Source of the DNA: Streptomyces olivochromogenes
GTDB lineage: Bacteria; Actinomycetota; Actinomycetes; Streptomycetales; Streptomycetaceae
Reading direction: 5' to 3'
Length of the DNA: 64,000 nucleotides
Assembly: GCF_001514115.1 (NCBI RefSeq)
Contig: NZ_KQ948451.1
Span: forward strand, 541,308 to 605,307
A program made the translations under genes and the position numbers. The notes beneath the pieces were generated by a model. The model saw only the letters and a program-made list of their open reading frames with translations. It ran no database searches and was not told the origin of the DNA. Numbering within the stretch: the first letter of the stretch is position 1; the number at the start of each line of letters is the position of its first letter. This document shows, piece after piece, positions 9,115 through 17,072 of this stretch.

Positions 9115-10056
9115 TCAGCCCTTGACGGCGCCCTCCCCCACCCCGCGGAAGAAGTACCGCTGGAGGCAGGCGAAGAGGGCGATGAGCGGTGCCACGGCGA
9201 TGATCGTGCCCGCGGCGACGAGCCGTTCGTCGTTGGCGAAGGTGCCGTGCAGATAGTTGAGGCCGATGGTGAGGGTGAACTTCGAGGGGTCGCTGAGCAC
9301 GATGAGGGGCCACAGGAAGTCGTCCCAGGCGCCCATGAAGGCGAAGATCGCGACCACGGCGAGCGTGCCCTTCACCGAGGGCAGCGCGATCCGCAGGAAC
9401 CGCTGCCAGGTGTTGGCGCCGTCCACGAAGGCCGCCTCCTCGATCTCGTACGGCAGGTTGAGGAAGGCGTTGCGCATCAGCAAAACGTTCATCGCGCCGA
9501 TGCAGCCGGGCAGGACGACTCCGATGAGCGTGTTGTTCAGGCCGAGCTCACGCATGGTGGTGAACTGGGCGATGATGATGCCCTCGACGGGGACGAGCAT
9601 CGCGAGGATGAAGACGAGGGTCGCCACCCGCCTGCCTCGGTAGCGCAGGCGGGCCAGGGCGTAGCCCGCGAGGGCCGAGCCGACGCAGTTGGTGACGACG
9701 TTGGCACCCGCGACCTTCAGGGAGTTGAAGGCGTAGTCCCACACGGGGATGGTGTCGGCCACCCGCTTGTAGTTGTGCAGCGTGGGATCGCCCGGCAGGA
9801 ACTTGGGCGGTGAGCTGAAGATGTCCTCGGTCGGGCCCTTGAGCGAGGTGGACAGCTGCCACAGGAACGGGCCGACGGTCAGGGCGAGGACGGCGAGCAG
9901 CAGCAGGTAGCGCAGGGCGAGTTCCCAGCCGCGGACACGGCGGCCGTGCTCGTCGGTGATACGGCGACGACGGGGCCCGCGCTCGGCCGGCGGACGCCGC
10001 TCGACGTCGCGCTCCTTCTCCAGCACGCTCACCCGTCCTTCTTCCCGCACGCTCAC
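9115..10056 (-). CDS. Carbohydrate ABC transporter permease, MalG/CUT1 type
   Basis: A ~313-residue inner-membrane permease with about six membrane helices beginning at LALRYLLLLAVLALTVGPF. The cytoplasmic EAA loop that contacts the ATPase reads EEAAFVDGANTWQRFLRIALP. The N-terminus is uncertain: three in-frame GTG codons lie 24 bp apart at 10080, 10056 and 10032, inside a tandem duplication. I chose 10056 because AAGGAGG precedes it by four bases; 10080 would overlap the previous stop (GTGA). The gene pairs with the MalF-type permease just upstream. No ATPase is encoded here, as is usual for Streptomyces CUT1 systems that share MsiK. Confidence 0.88.
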   Translation of the reverse strand: MSVREEGRVSVLEKERDVERRPPAERGPRRRRITDEHGRRVRGWELALRYLLLLAVLALTVGPFLWQLSTSLKGPTEDIFSSPPKFLPGDPTLHNYKRVADTIPVWDYAFNSLKVAGANVVTNCVGSALAGYALARLRYRGRRVATLVFILAMLVPVEGIIIAQFTTMRELGLNNTLIGVVLPGCIGAMNVLLMRNAFLNLPYEIEEAAFVDGANTWQRFLRIALPSVKGTLAVVAIFAFMGAWDDFLWPLIVLSDPSKFTLTIGLNYLHGTFANDERLVAAGTIIAVAPLIALFACLQRYFFRGVGEGAVKG

Positions 10057-10076
10057 ATGTCCTCCTTCCGGCGCGC

Positions 10077-10973
10077 TCACGCGTCCTCCTTGCGGTCGGC
10101 GCGCAGCACGAGCAGCATCAGCGCGACGGTGACGACGAAGACGACGACCGAGATGGCGGAGGCGTAGCCGACCCGGCCGGTCAGTCCGGTGCCGGTGCGC
10201 TGGACGAGCATGACGAGAGTGGTGTCCTCGCCCGCCGGGCCGCCGTCCGGGCCCGCCATCAGGTACACCTCGGAGAACACCTTGAAGGCGGCGACCGAGG
10301 AGAGCGCGGCGACCAGCACCATGGTGGAGCGCACAGCGGGCACGGTGACCGTGAGGAAGCGCCGGACCGCGCCCGCGCCGTCGACCGACGCGGCCTCGTG
10401 CAGCTCGCGTGGCACATTGGCGAGCGCGGCCAGATAGATGATCATGTAGTAGCCGAGGCCCTTCCAGACCGTGACGGCCATGGCGCTCAGCAGGAGCAGC
10501 CACTGGTCGCTGAGGAAGCCGACCCTGTCGACGCCGATCGACTCCAACAGCGAGTTCACCAGGCCGCGTTCGTCCAGGAGCCACACCCAGATCAGGCCGA
10601 CCACGACGATGGACGCGACCACCGGGGTGTAGAAGGCCGACCGGAAGAAGGTGATGCCGGGGATGTTCTTCTGGACCAGCAGCGCGAGCAGCAACGGCAG
10701 CAGGACGAGCGCGGGGACGACCCCGAGGACGTAGAGCGTGCTGTTGCGCAGCCCGATCCAGAACATGTCGTCGTGCAGCAGCTCGCGGAAGTTGGCGAGG
10801 CCCACGAACGTGCCCGGGATCAGGGTGCGGCGGTCGGTGAAGGCGTTGACCACGGTCGAGACGAACGGATAGAGGATGAACACGCCCACGACCAGGAGGC
10901 CGGGAGCGGCGAACAGCCAGGGGCTGGTCGGCAGTTGGCGCCTTACCCGGGCGGTGCTGGAGGAACTCGCCAT
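10077..10973 (-). CDS. Carbohydrate ABC transporter permease, MalF/CUT1 type
   Basis: A 298-residue inner-membrane permease with six predicted helices, starting PWLFAAPGLLVVGVFILYPF. The EAA loop is HEAASVDGAGAVRRFLTVTVP. The start codon lies only eight bases after the binding-protein stop, and the stop overlaps the first possible GTG of the MalG-type partner, so the three transport genes are tightly coupled. Substrate is inferred from the operon to be a released N-glycan oligosaccharide, not seen directly. Confidence 0.92.
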   Translation of the reverse strand: MASSSSTARVRRQLPTSPWLFAAPGLLVVGVFILYPFVSTVVNAFTDRRTLIPGTFVGLANFRELLHDDMFWIGLRNSTLYVLGVVPALVLLPLLLALLVQKNIPGITFFRSAFYTPVVASIVVVGLIWVWLLDERGLVNSLLESIGVDRVGFLSDQWLLLLSAMAVTVWKGLGYYMIIYLAALANVPRELHEAASVDGAGAVRRFLTVTVPAVRSTMVLVAALSSVAAFKVFSEVYLMAGPDGGPAGEDTTLVMLVQRTGTGLTGRVGYASAISVVVFVVTVALMLLVLRADRKEDA

Positions 10974-10981
10974 GGCCCCGC

Positions 10982-12274
10982 TCAGCCCTGCTGCTTGAGC
11001 AGCGTGTCGCAGGCCTTGACAGCGTTGTCAAGAGCCGTCTTGGGGCTCTCCTTGCCCTGCAGGGCTTTCGCGACCTCGTTGCGCAGCGCGGTCTTCATCT
11101 GCTCGCTGAAGAGGACCGGCGTGTAGTTGACCGCGTTCTTCAGGGACTTGGCGGCGGCGATCCGCACGCGGGTCTCGTCGGTGCCGTCCTCCTTGGTGAA
11201 GTACGGGTCGTCGAGCGAGCCCGCGGTGCTCGGGAAGATCGCGACCTTCTTGGCGAAGGACATCTGGTTCTGCGCGTCGGTGACGAAGTGCGCGAAGGCG
11301 ACCGAGGCGGGGGTGTGCTTGGTGCGCGAGTTGACCATCACGCCCATCACGTACATGTTCACCTTGCCGGTGCTGGTGATCTGGTCCGTGATGCCGATGT
11401 TCTTGTAGAGGTTCGGGGCCTGCTTCTTGAAGTTGCCGAGGTCCAGGGCGCTGCCGGGGTTCATGGCGACGGCCTCGGTGAGGAACTTCTTGCCCGAGGA
11501 CTCCGGGGTCGCGGTCAGCGCCTGCGGGTCGAGCGCCTTCGCGTCGTACAACTCCTTGTATTTGGTGAGGAGTTCGACCCCCTTGGCGTCGTTGAAGGCG
11601 AAGGCGGTGCCTTCCTTGTTCATCAGCTCGACGCCGTAGCGGCCGAAGTCCTCGACGGTGGGCACGTTGGCGAGCGTGGCGACCTTGCCGTCGCTCTTCT
11701 TCGCCAGCTGCAGGGCGTCGGCGAAGAGTTCGTCGTACGTCGTCGGCGGCTTGGAGGCGTCGAGGCCGGCCTCCTTGAAGAGGGACTTGTTGTAGAAGAG
11801 CGGGCCGGTGTTGAGGTACCAGGGGAAGGCGTACGTGCCGGTCATGCCCGGTATCTGGTGGCTGGCCCAGGCGCCGTCCAGGTACTCCTTCTTGTACTGC
11901 GCGGCGGACTTGTCGAGGTCGAGGGCGAGGCCCGCCTTGGCGAGCGGGGCGACGAGGTCCGGCGAGACGTTGACGACGTCGGGCAGGGTGCCGCCGGCCG
12001 CGTCCGCGCTGATCTTGTCGGCGTAGCCCTCGGCGGGCTGGTCGACCCACTTCACATGGGTGTCGGGGTACTTCTTCTCGAAGTCGGCGATCACGCCCTC
12101 GAAGTACGACTTGAAGTTGGCCCTCAGGTTCCAGGTCTGGAAGGTGATGTCGCCCTCGACCTTGCCGGAGGCGTCCGTCGAGCCACTGCCGTCACTCCCG
12201 GAGCCGCAGGCGCTCAGCGGCAGGAGAACGGCGACGGTGGCAGCGGCGGCGAGAGCTCTGCGGGAGATGCGCAC
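10982..12274 (-). CDS. Extracellular solute-binding lipoprotein, CUT1 sugar ABC transporter
   Basis: A 430-residue receptor, first gene of the N-glycan operon. The signal peptide ends in the lipobox LLPLSAC-GS (Cys 23). The mature protein has the family 1 extracellular-binding pattern: FQTWNLRANFKSYFEGVIADFEKKYPDTHVKWVDQP, a central PWYLNTGPLFYNKSLFKEAGL block and a C-terminal VAFAHFVTDAQNQMSFAKKVAIFPS. It should deliver oligosaccharide to the two permeases encoded next. It faces the LacI-type regulator across a 220-bp region with several operator-like elements. Binding of an N-glycan or Man-GlcNAc oligosaccharide is inferred from the downstream hydrolases. Confidence 0.92.
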   Translation of the reverse strand: MRISRRALAAAATVAVLLPLSACGSGSDGSGSTDASGKVEGDITFQTWNLRANFKSYFEGVIADFEKKYPDTHVKWVDQPAEGYADKISADAAGGTLPDVVNVSPDLVAPLAKAGLALDLDKSAAQYKKEYLDGAWASHQIPGMTGTYAFPWYLNTGPLFYNKSLFKEAGLDASKPPTTYDELFADALQLAKKSDGKVATLANVPTVEDFGRYGVELMNKEGTAFAFNDAKGVELLTKYKELYDAKALDPQALTATPESSGKKFLTEAVAMNPGSALDLGNFKKQAPNLYKNIGITDQITSTGKVNMYVMGVMVNSRTKHTPASVAFAHFVTDAQNQMSFAKKVAIFPSTAGSLDDPYFTKEDGTDETRVRIAAAKSLKNAVNYTPVLFSEQMKTALRNEVAKALQGKESPKTALDNAVKACDTLLKQQG

Positions 12275-12359
12275 GGATGGGGCTCCTCTTGCAGCAGGGG
12301 TAACGGTGCCGGGGCAGACCTTGCAGCCAACTCGCCGGGCAAGTCAATGGATTTGGCTC

Positions 12360-12470
12360 AGCTAAATTCATTAGTGCCACAACATGGCTGGTCACAGACG
12401 TTCCCTCAGCCTCTTGCAATCGATCACTAATGCGCTTTAGATTGCCTCAGCTCAAGCGCATTAGTACACC
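12360..12470. promoter_or_regulatory. LacI-family operator cluster between transporter operon and regulator
   Basis: Three related quasi-palindromes of the type CTAA-N5/6-TTAG are visible. Site 1 is CTAA-ATTCA-TTAG at 12362-12374. Site 2 is ACTAATGC-GCTTTAGA at 12426-12441. Site 3 ends GCGCATTAGT at 12456-12465. The 12-mer ACTAATGCGCTT (12426-12437) recurs as an exact inverted copy AAGCGCATTAGT at 12454-12465. Such CG-centred, even-length palindromes are characteristic of LacI-family operators; the divergent gene encodes exactly that family. Confidence 0.65.
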
Positions 12471-12494
12471 AGCTCAGCAGAACGGGGAACAGGG

Positions 12495-13538
12495 TTGCCA
12501 GCCAAGCGGTCACCCGCGCGCCGACCGACGATGAAGGACATCGCACAGCGCGCCGGGGTCTCCGAGAGCGCGGTCTCCTTCGCGCTCAACGACCGGCCCG
12601 GGGTCTCCGAGATCACCCGCGACCGGGTCCGCCGCGTGGCCGAACAGCTGGGCTGGCGGCCGAGTACGGCGGCGCGCCAGCTGTCCGGCGAGGGCGCGGC
12701 GACGGTCGGTCTCGTGGTGGCCCGACCCGCCGACACCCTGGGCGTGGACTCGTTCTTCCTGCAGCTGATCTCCGGCATCCAGGAGGTGCTGGCCGAGCGT
12801 CATCTCGGCCTGCTCTTCCAGGTGGTGGAGGATGTGGCCGACGAGTGCGCGGTCTATCGGCGCTGGTGGGCCGAGCATCGCGTGGACGGAGTCATGGTCG
12901 TCGACCCGCGGACCGACGATCCGCGTCCGGACCTGCTCGAGGAGCTGGGTCTGCCCGCCGTGGTGATCGGCGGCGTACCGGACGCGGGGCACCCGGGGAT
13001 CTCCACCGTCTGGGCGGACGACGCGGGCGCGATGGCCGCGCTGGTGGACGAGCTGTACGCGCTCGGCCACCGCCGGATCGTGCACATCGCGGGCCTGCCG
13101 GGGCTCGCCCACACCGAGCGCCGCATCCGCACCCTGCGCGCGGAGGCCGAGCGGCGGGGTCTGACGGAGGTGCGCTCGGTCCCCACGGACTACTCGGACG
13201 CGGAGGGCGCCGCCGTCACCCGCCGCGTCCTGGAGAGCGGCACCCCGCCGACCGCGCTGGTCTACGACAACGACGTGATGGCCGTCGCCGGCGTCGCCGC
13301 CGCCACGGAACTGGGCTTCCTGGTACCGGGCGACGTCTCGGTCGTCGCCTGGGAGGACTCGCCCCTGTGCCGCATGGTCAAACCCTGGCTGTCCGCCCTC
13401 TCCCGCGACACCGTCCAGTTCGGCCGCACGGCCGCCCAGGAACTCACCGCACTACTGGACGGCGGTCCGGCCCGGACGGTGCAGGTACCGGTGCCGCGGC
13501 TGATCGAACGGGAGAGCACGGGGCCCTGCGGGGCTTGA
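12495..13538 (+). CDS. LacI-family transcriptional regulator of the N-glycan locus
   Basis: A 347-residue repressor. Residues ~12-65 form the LacI HTH and hinge: TMKDIAQRAGVSESAVSFAL, then VRRVAEQLGWRPSTAARQLSG. The rest is a periplasmic-binding-type effector domain ending with the usual VSVVAWEDSPLCRMVKPWLSALSRD block. The start is uncertain: TTG at 12495 gives a short natural N-terminus before the HTH, while ATG at 12531 would begin exactly at MKDIAQRAG but lacks a Shine-Dalgarno sequence. It is divergent from the binding-protein operon and convergent with the fucosidase operon, so it probably represses both the transporter and its own gene until a glycan-derived sugar binds. Confidence 0.9.
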   Translation: MPAKRSPARRPTMKDIAQRAGVSESAVSFALNDRPGVSEITRDRVRRVAEQLGWRPSTAARQLSGEGAATVGLVVARPADTLGVDSFFLQLISGIQEVLAERHLGLLFQVVEDVADECAVYRRWWAEHRVDGVMVVDPRTDDPRPDLLEELGLPAVVIGGVPDAGHPGISTVWADDAGAMAALVDELYALGHRRIVHIAGLPGLAHTERRIRTLRAEAERRGLTEVRSVPTDYSDAEGAAVTRRVLESGTPPTALVYDNDVMAVAGVAAATELGFLVPGDVSVVAWEDSPLCRMVKPWLSALSRDTVQFGRTAAQELTALLDGGPARTVQVPVPRLIERESTGPCGA

Positions 13539-13549
13539 GGGGGTGAGGG

Positions 13550-13617
13550 GTGGACGCGGAGCCGGAGACGCTGAGAGGTGGACGCGGAGCGGAAGACGCT
13601 GAGAGGTGGACGCCTTG
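13550..13617. repeat. 28-bp tandem repeat, ~2.3 copies, between convergent genes
   Basis: The unit GTGGACGCGGAG... starts at 13550, 13578 and 13606. Copies one and two differ only at the CCGGAG/CGGAAG stretch. The third, partial copy forms the left arm of the terminator hairpin, so the repeat appears to have grown out of the terminator. Confidence 0.85.
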
Positions 13618-13630
13618 CGGGGCGTCCACC
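13605..13630. terminator. Bidirectional terminator between LacI gene and fucosidase operon
   Basis: A perfect 10-bp stem, GGTGGACGCC (13605-13614) and GGCGTCCACC (13621-13630), closes a six-base loop. It lies between two converging stop codons and can end transcription from both sides. Confidence 0.75.
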
Positions 13631-13641
13631 CCCCGTACGCT

Positions 13642-15174
13642 TCAGGTCCGTGAGCGATGCAGCGCGAACTCCGCGATCCGCGCGGTCTGCCGTGACCCCG
13701 TCACCCGAAGGCGCCAGTGCCGGGCCCGTACGGGCACCGGGAGCAGCAGGATCCGGCTCGCTCCGATCGTGCCCGCCCCGGCCACCCGGCTCCAGGCGCC
13801 CGCTCCGTACGCCTCGACCACGAAGCTCTCGACCTGCTGGCCGTGCCGGATGTCCTCCGCGAGCCTGATCCGGTCCACCTCGTGCTCCGTACGGAGGTCG
13901 ACGGTGAAGACCCCCGGGGAGGAGCGGACCACGGCCCCGCGCCCCAGGTCCTCCGGCAGCTCCCGGTCCACGCGTTCGCGGAACTCGCGCAGCCGCACCA
14001 CGTCGGCGGCCGGAAGCAGGCCCTGTGTGTCGGGTGGGATGTTGAGGAGCAGGACCGAGTTGCGGCCGACCGAGCGGAAGTAGATGTCGGTCAACTCGTC
14101 CACGCTCTTGGGTTGTTGGTCGGGGTGGTAGAACCAGCCGTCGCGGATGGACACATCGCACTCGGCCGGCCACCACTGCAGGTAGTCGGCCACCGGGCGG
14201 GCCGCCACGAGGGCGGCCCTGCTGCCCTCGTCGGGTGCGTCGTAGGCGAGCGCGTAGTCCGTGCGGCCGTTGTCCTTCTCCGTGACCGGTACGACGCTCC
14301 ACTCGTCCTCGCGGGCGAGCCCGCCCTCGTTGCCGACCCAGCGCACATCGGGACCGGACACCGCGATCGAGGCGTCGGGGGCGAGGGCCCGGACCAGCGC
14401 GTACCAGCTGTCCCAGTCGTACTTCTCCACCTTGTCGGGCGGAATACGGCCCTGCGCTCCGTCGAACCACACCTCGTCGACGGGTCCGTACTCGGTGAGC
14501 ACTTCGTAGAGCTGGTTGAGCATATGGGCGCCGTAGTCGGTGGCGTCCAGCGTGAACGTCCTCGGGTTCGTACGGTCGTCGCCGTCGACCGGCGTCGGGA
14601 CGGTGCGCTCCGTGCGCGCGCTGCCGTTGGCGTACACGCCGTGCAGGTACTGGTTCTCGTCGGCCGGTGAGACGTAGACGCCGACCTTGATCCCGTGGCG
14701 GCGCATCGAGTCGGCGAAGGAGCGCAGCACGTCGCCCCGCCCGCCGCGCCAACTGCTCGACGCCACCGAGTGGTCGGTGTAGCGCGACGGGTAGAGGACG
14801 AACCCGTCGTGGTGCTTGACGGTGAGGATGGCGAGCTCGAATCCGCCGTCGCGCAGGGCGCGGGCCCACTGGTCGGTGTCGAGCCCGACGGGCTGGAAGA
14901 CGTCCGGGTCCTCGTCACCGGTGCCCCACTCAAGGCCGGTGAAGGTGTTCACGCCGAAGTGCAGGAAGGCGGTGCGTCCGAGGTTCTGCCAGGTAATCTG
15001 CCGTGCGGTGGGCCGGACTTGGGAGGCCTTTCGGACCAGGTCGTCCTCACTGTCGGAGGGGCTTACGGGGATGCGGGAGGGAGCTTCGCCGGGGGCCGCG
15101 AGGGCGACGGATGTGCCGGTGGACGCGACGAGAGCGGTGGATGCCAGCACGAAGAGGCGTCTGGAGATGGCCAT
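13642..15174 (-). CDS. Secreted alpha-L-fucosidase, GH29 (subfamily B-like)
   Basis: A 510-residue secreted enzyme with an RR-containing signal peptide (MAISRRLFVLASTALVAST...ALA). The barrel begins FLHFGVNTFTGLEWGTGDE and includes the GH29 block ILTVKHHDGFVLYPSRYTDHS. The nucleophile is D238 in DEVWFDGAQGR. A C-terminal F5/8 type C-like beta-sandwich follows (VEAYGAGAWSRVAGAGTIGAS). The NTFTGLEWGTG opening and modest length resemble the alpha-1,3/4-specific subfamily B, which removes Lewis-type antennary fucose; that specificity is inferred. It is the last gene of a three-gene operon, 20 bp after the GH20 gene. Confidence 0.9.
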   Translation of the reverse strand: MAISRRLFVLASTALVASTGTSVALAAPGEAPSRIPVSPSDSEDDLVRKASQVRPTARQITWQNLGRTAFLHFGVNTFTGLEWGTGDEDPDVFQPVGLDTDQWARALRDGGFELAILTVKHHDGFVLYPSRYTDHSVASSSWRGGRGDVLRSFADSMRRHGIKVGVYVSPADENQYLHGVYANGSARTERTVPTPVDGDDRTNPRTFTLDATDYGAHMLNQLYEVLTEYGPVDEVWFDGAQGRIPPDKVEKYDWDSWYALVRALAPDASIAVSGPDVRWVGNEGGLAREDEWSVVPVTEKDNGRTDYALAYDAPDEGSRAALVAARPVADYLQWWPAECDVSIRDGWFYHPDQQPKSVDELTDIYFRSVGRNSVLLLNIPPDTQGLLPAADVVRLREFRERVDRELPEDLGRGAVVRSSPGVFTVDLRTEHEVDRIRLAEDIRHGQQVESFVVEAYGAGAWSRVAGAGTIGASRILLLPVPVRARHWRLRVTGSRQTARIAEFALHRSRT

Positions 15175-15194
15175 GGGGGTGGGGGCTCCTCACA

Positions 15195-17072
15195 TCAGTG
15201 GATGGTCAACTGCCAGACGGACGGCGGCTCTTGGTCCGGGGGGTACTGGAGGAGCCGCCCCGCGTCCGTCACGTGCACCGCCATCCGTGTGATCGCGTTG
15301 ACGAGCCGGTATCCGCCGCGCACCGACTCCAGCTCCCAGCGCTGCAAGTTGTCCGCGGCGACGCACGGCGATTCGGTCACCTCGACACCGGGGTCCAGGG
15401 GCACGTTCAGCGTGAGCTTTCCGCCGCTCACCTCCAGACAGCCGCCGCTCGTCGCGGACCGCAGGGTCACATAGCCGTCCGCGGTCCGCCGGACCTGGAG
15501 ATCGGCGGTCGCGGCCCCACCGCGGAAGGTGTACGTCCCCTCGGCCACCGGCACACGGGTCAGGTCCCGCCACCCGGGCGCGTGCCCCACGGCCGCACCG
15601 CGCGCGGTGAACTCCGCGTACGTCGGGTCGGGGTGCGCCGAGCCCCAGGTGACCTGGGCGATGTGCCGCAGGGCCGGGTCCATGGCGGTCGCGACCTCGT
15701 TCTCGGTCTCCCCGCGCCCGTTGTCCGGCCAGAGGCTGATCTTCGCCCCGGTGACGCCCGCGCGCGAGGCGAGCTTCTCGCCCTCGAAACTGCGCGGGTC
15801 CCAGCTCTGGTCGTACAGCGCCTTCGTGTCGGTGTGGAAGCCGCCGCGGACGAGGTAGAGGGAGTAGGCGGCGTTCATCAACGGATAGCCCTGGGCGATG
15901 AGCCGGCTGGGCTTGGTCGTCACGTTCAGCCAGTGCTCGACCGTCGTACCGGCCGTGACGGGCACGGTGTTGGCGCCGGTGAGACCGTCGTTCCAGATGC
16001 GCAGCTTCTTTCCCTTGGCCGCCGCGTAGGCCTGGACGCGGTTGACGAAGTCGATGAACGCGTCCTGCGGGGTGGCGTTCGCGCCGTACCTGGCCCGCGC
16101 GTAGGCGAGGATCTGCGGGTACTTGGCGAAGTCGGAGCCGAGCATGTACTCGTCGGCGCCCATGTGCCAGGACCCGGACGTGAACACCTGCGCGTACTCG
16201 TCGATCAGGCTCGTGTAGTACGTGAAGGCCGCGTCCTGTGTGATGTCGAGCCGGGCGGGCTGCTTCACGCCGTCGGCGTCGGTGAGCTGGAGGTCCGGGC
16301 GGTTCTGGATCCAGGGGTCCATGTGCCCGGGCGAGTTGATCTCCGGGATGATCTCGACGTGGTACTTCTCGCCGAGGGCCACGAGCCGGCGTATCTCGTC
16401 CCTGGTGTAGTAGCCCCAGGTGTCGGCCTCGGGGTGGGCGTCGCTCTTCACCTTCAGTTCGAGCAGCAGCTGGTTGAGCTTGTGGTACGCCATGTCGCGT
16501 ACGAGGTTCTCCAGCCAGGCCGTCGAGATGTGGACGTAGCAGGCGCAGACGCCGACGCCCCGTTCCTTGTACTGGGGCACGTCGACCGTGCTCCCGGCGG
16601 GCACGCGGTCGCTCTGGGCGAGGAGTTGGAGGAGGGTCCGGGTGCCGTAGAAGGCACCGGTCTCGCCCGCGGCGGTCACCAACAGGCTTTCGCCCGAGCG
16701 CAGTTCGTATCCCTCCGTGCCGAGCCGCGACGCGGAGGGGTCGACACCGATCACGATGTCACCCGCGTGCGCGCCCCGCCGTACGACGGGAACGGTGCCG
16801 TGGCCCGCCGCGCGCAGATCGTCGGCGAGGGTGTCCGCGACCCGGCGTGCGGCCGGGTCGCGCGCGACGATACGGGAGCCCGGACCGAAGGAGTAACTTC
16901 CTTGTTCAGCCCTCCAGTTGGAGAGGGCGGGGACCGTGACGGGAGGCACCGCCGCCGCCCGCGCCGACGCCTGGACCGGCGTCGCGAGCGTCAGCAGCAG
17001 CACCACCGCGCAGCCGACGACCCTCCGCGCCCACCCGCTGCGAACAGATCGTGCGGCGCGTTGGTCAGCCAT
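15195..17072 (-). CDS. Secreted beta-N-acetylhexosaminidase, GH20, with ricin-like C-terminal domain
   Basis: A 625-residue secreted exo-hexosaminidase. An RR-type signal peptide (WARRVVGCAVVLLLTLATP...ASA) precedes a GH20 N-terminal alpha/beta domain (~40-150). The catalytic barrel carries WHMGADEYML, with the polarising D307 and acid/base E308, and upstream IIPEINSPGHMDPW. The last ~120 residues (TADGYVTLRSATSGGCLEVS...LQRWELESVRGGYRLVNA) look like a QxW/ricin-type carbohydrate-binding domain. The ATG overlaps the end of the upstream fucosidase gene by eight bases. It could remove terminal GlcNAc from complex N-glycan antennae, or release GlcNAc from the GlcNAc-protein stub or chitobiose. 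Confidence 0.92.
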   Translation of the reverse strand: MADQRAARSVRSGWARRVVGCAVVLLLTLATPVQASARAAAVPPVTVPALSNWRAEQGSYSFGPGSRIVARDPAARRVADTLADDLRAAGHGTVPVVRRGAHAGDIVIGVDPSASRLGTEGYELRSGESLLVTAAGETGAFYGTRTLLQLLAQSDRVPAGSTVDVPQYKERGVGVCACYVHISTAWLENLVRDMAYHKLNQLLLELKVKSDAHPEADTWGYYTRDEIRRLVALGEKYHVEIIPEINSPGHMDPWIQNRPDLQLTDADGVKQPARLDITQDAAFTYYTSLIDEYAQVFTSGSWHMGADEYMLGSDFAKYPQILAYARARYGANATPQDAFIDFVNRVQAYAAAKGKKLRIWNDGLTGANTVPVTAGTTVEHWLNVTTKPSRLIAQGYPLMNAAYSLYLVRGGFHTDTKALYDQSWDPRSFEGEKLASRAGVTGAKISLWPDNGRGETENEVATAMDPALRHIAQVTWGSAHPDPTYAEFTARGAAVGHAPGWRDLTRVPVAEGTYTFRGGAATADLQVRRTADGYVTLRSATSGGCLEVSGGKLTLNVPLDPGVEVTESPCVAADNLQRWELESVRGGYRLVNAITRMAVHVTDAGRLLQYPPDQEPPSVWQLTIH

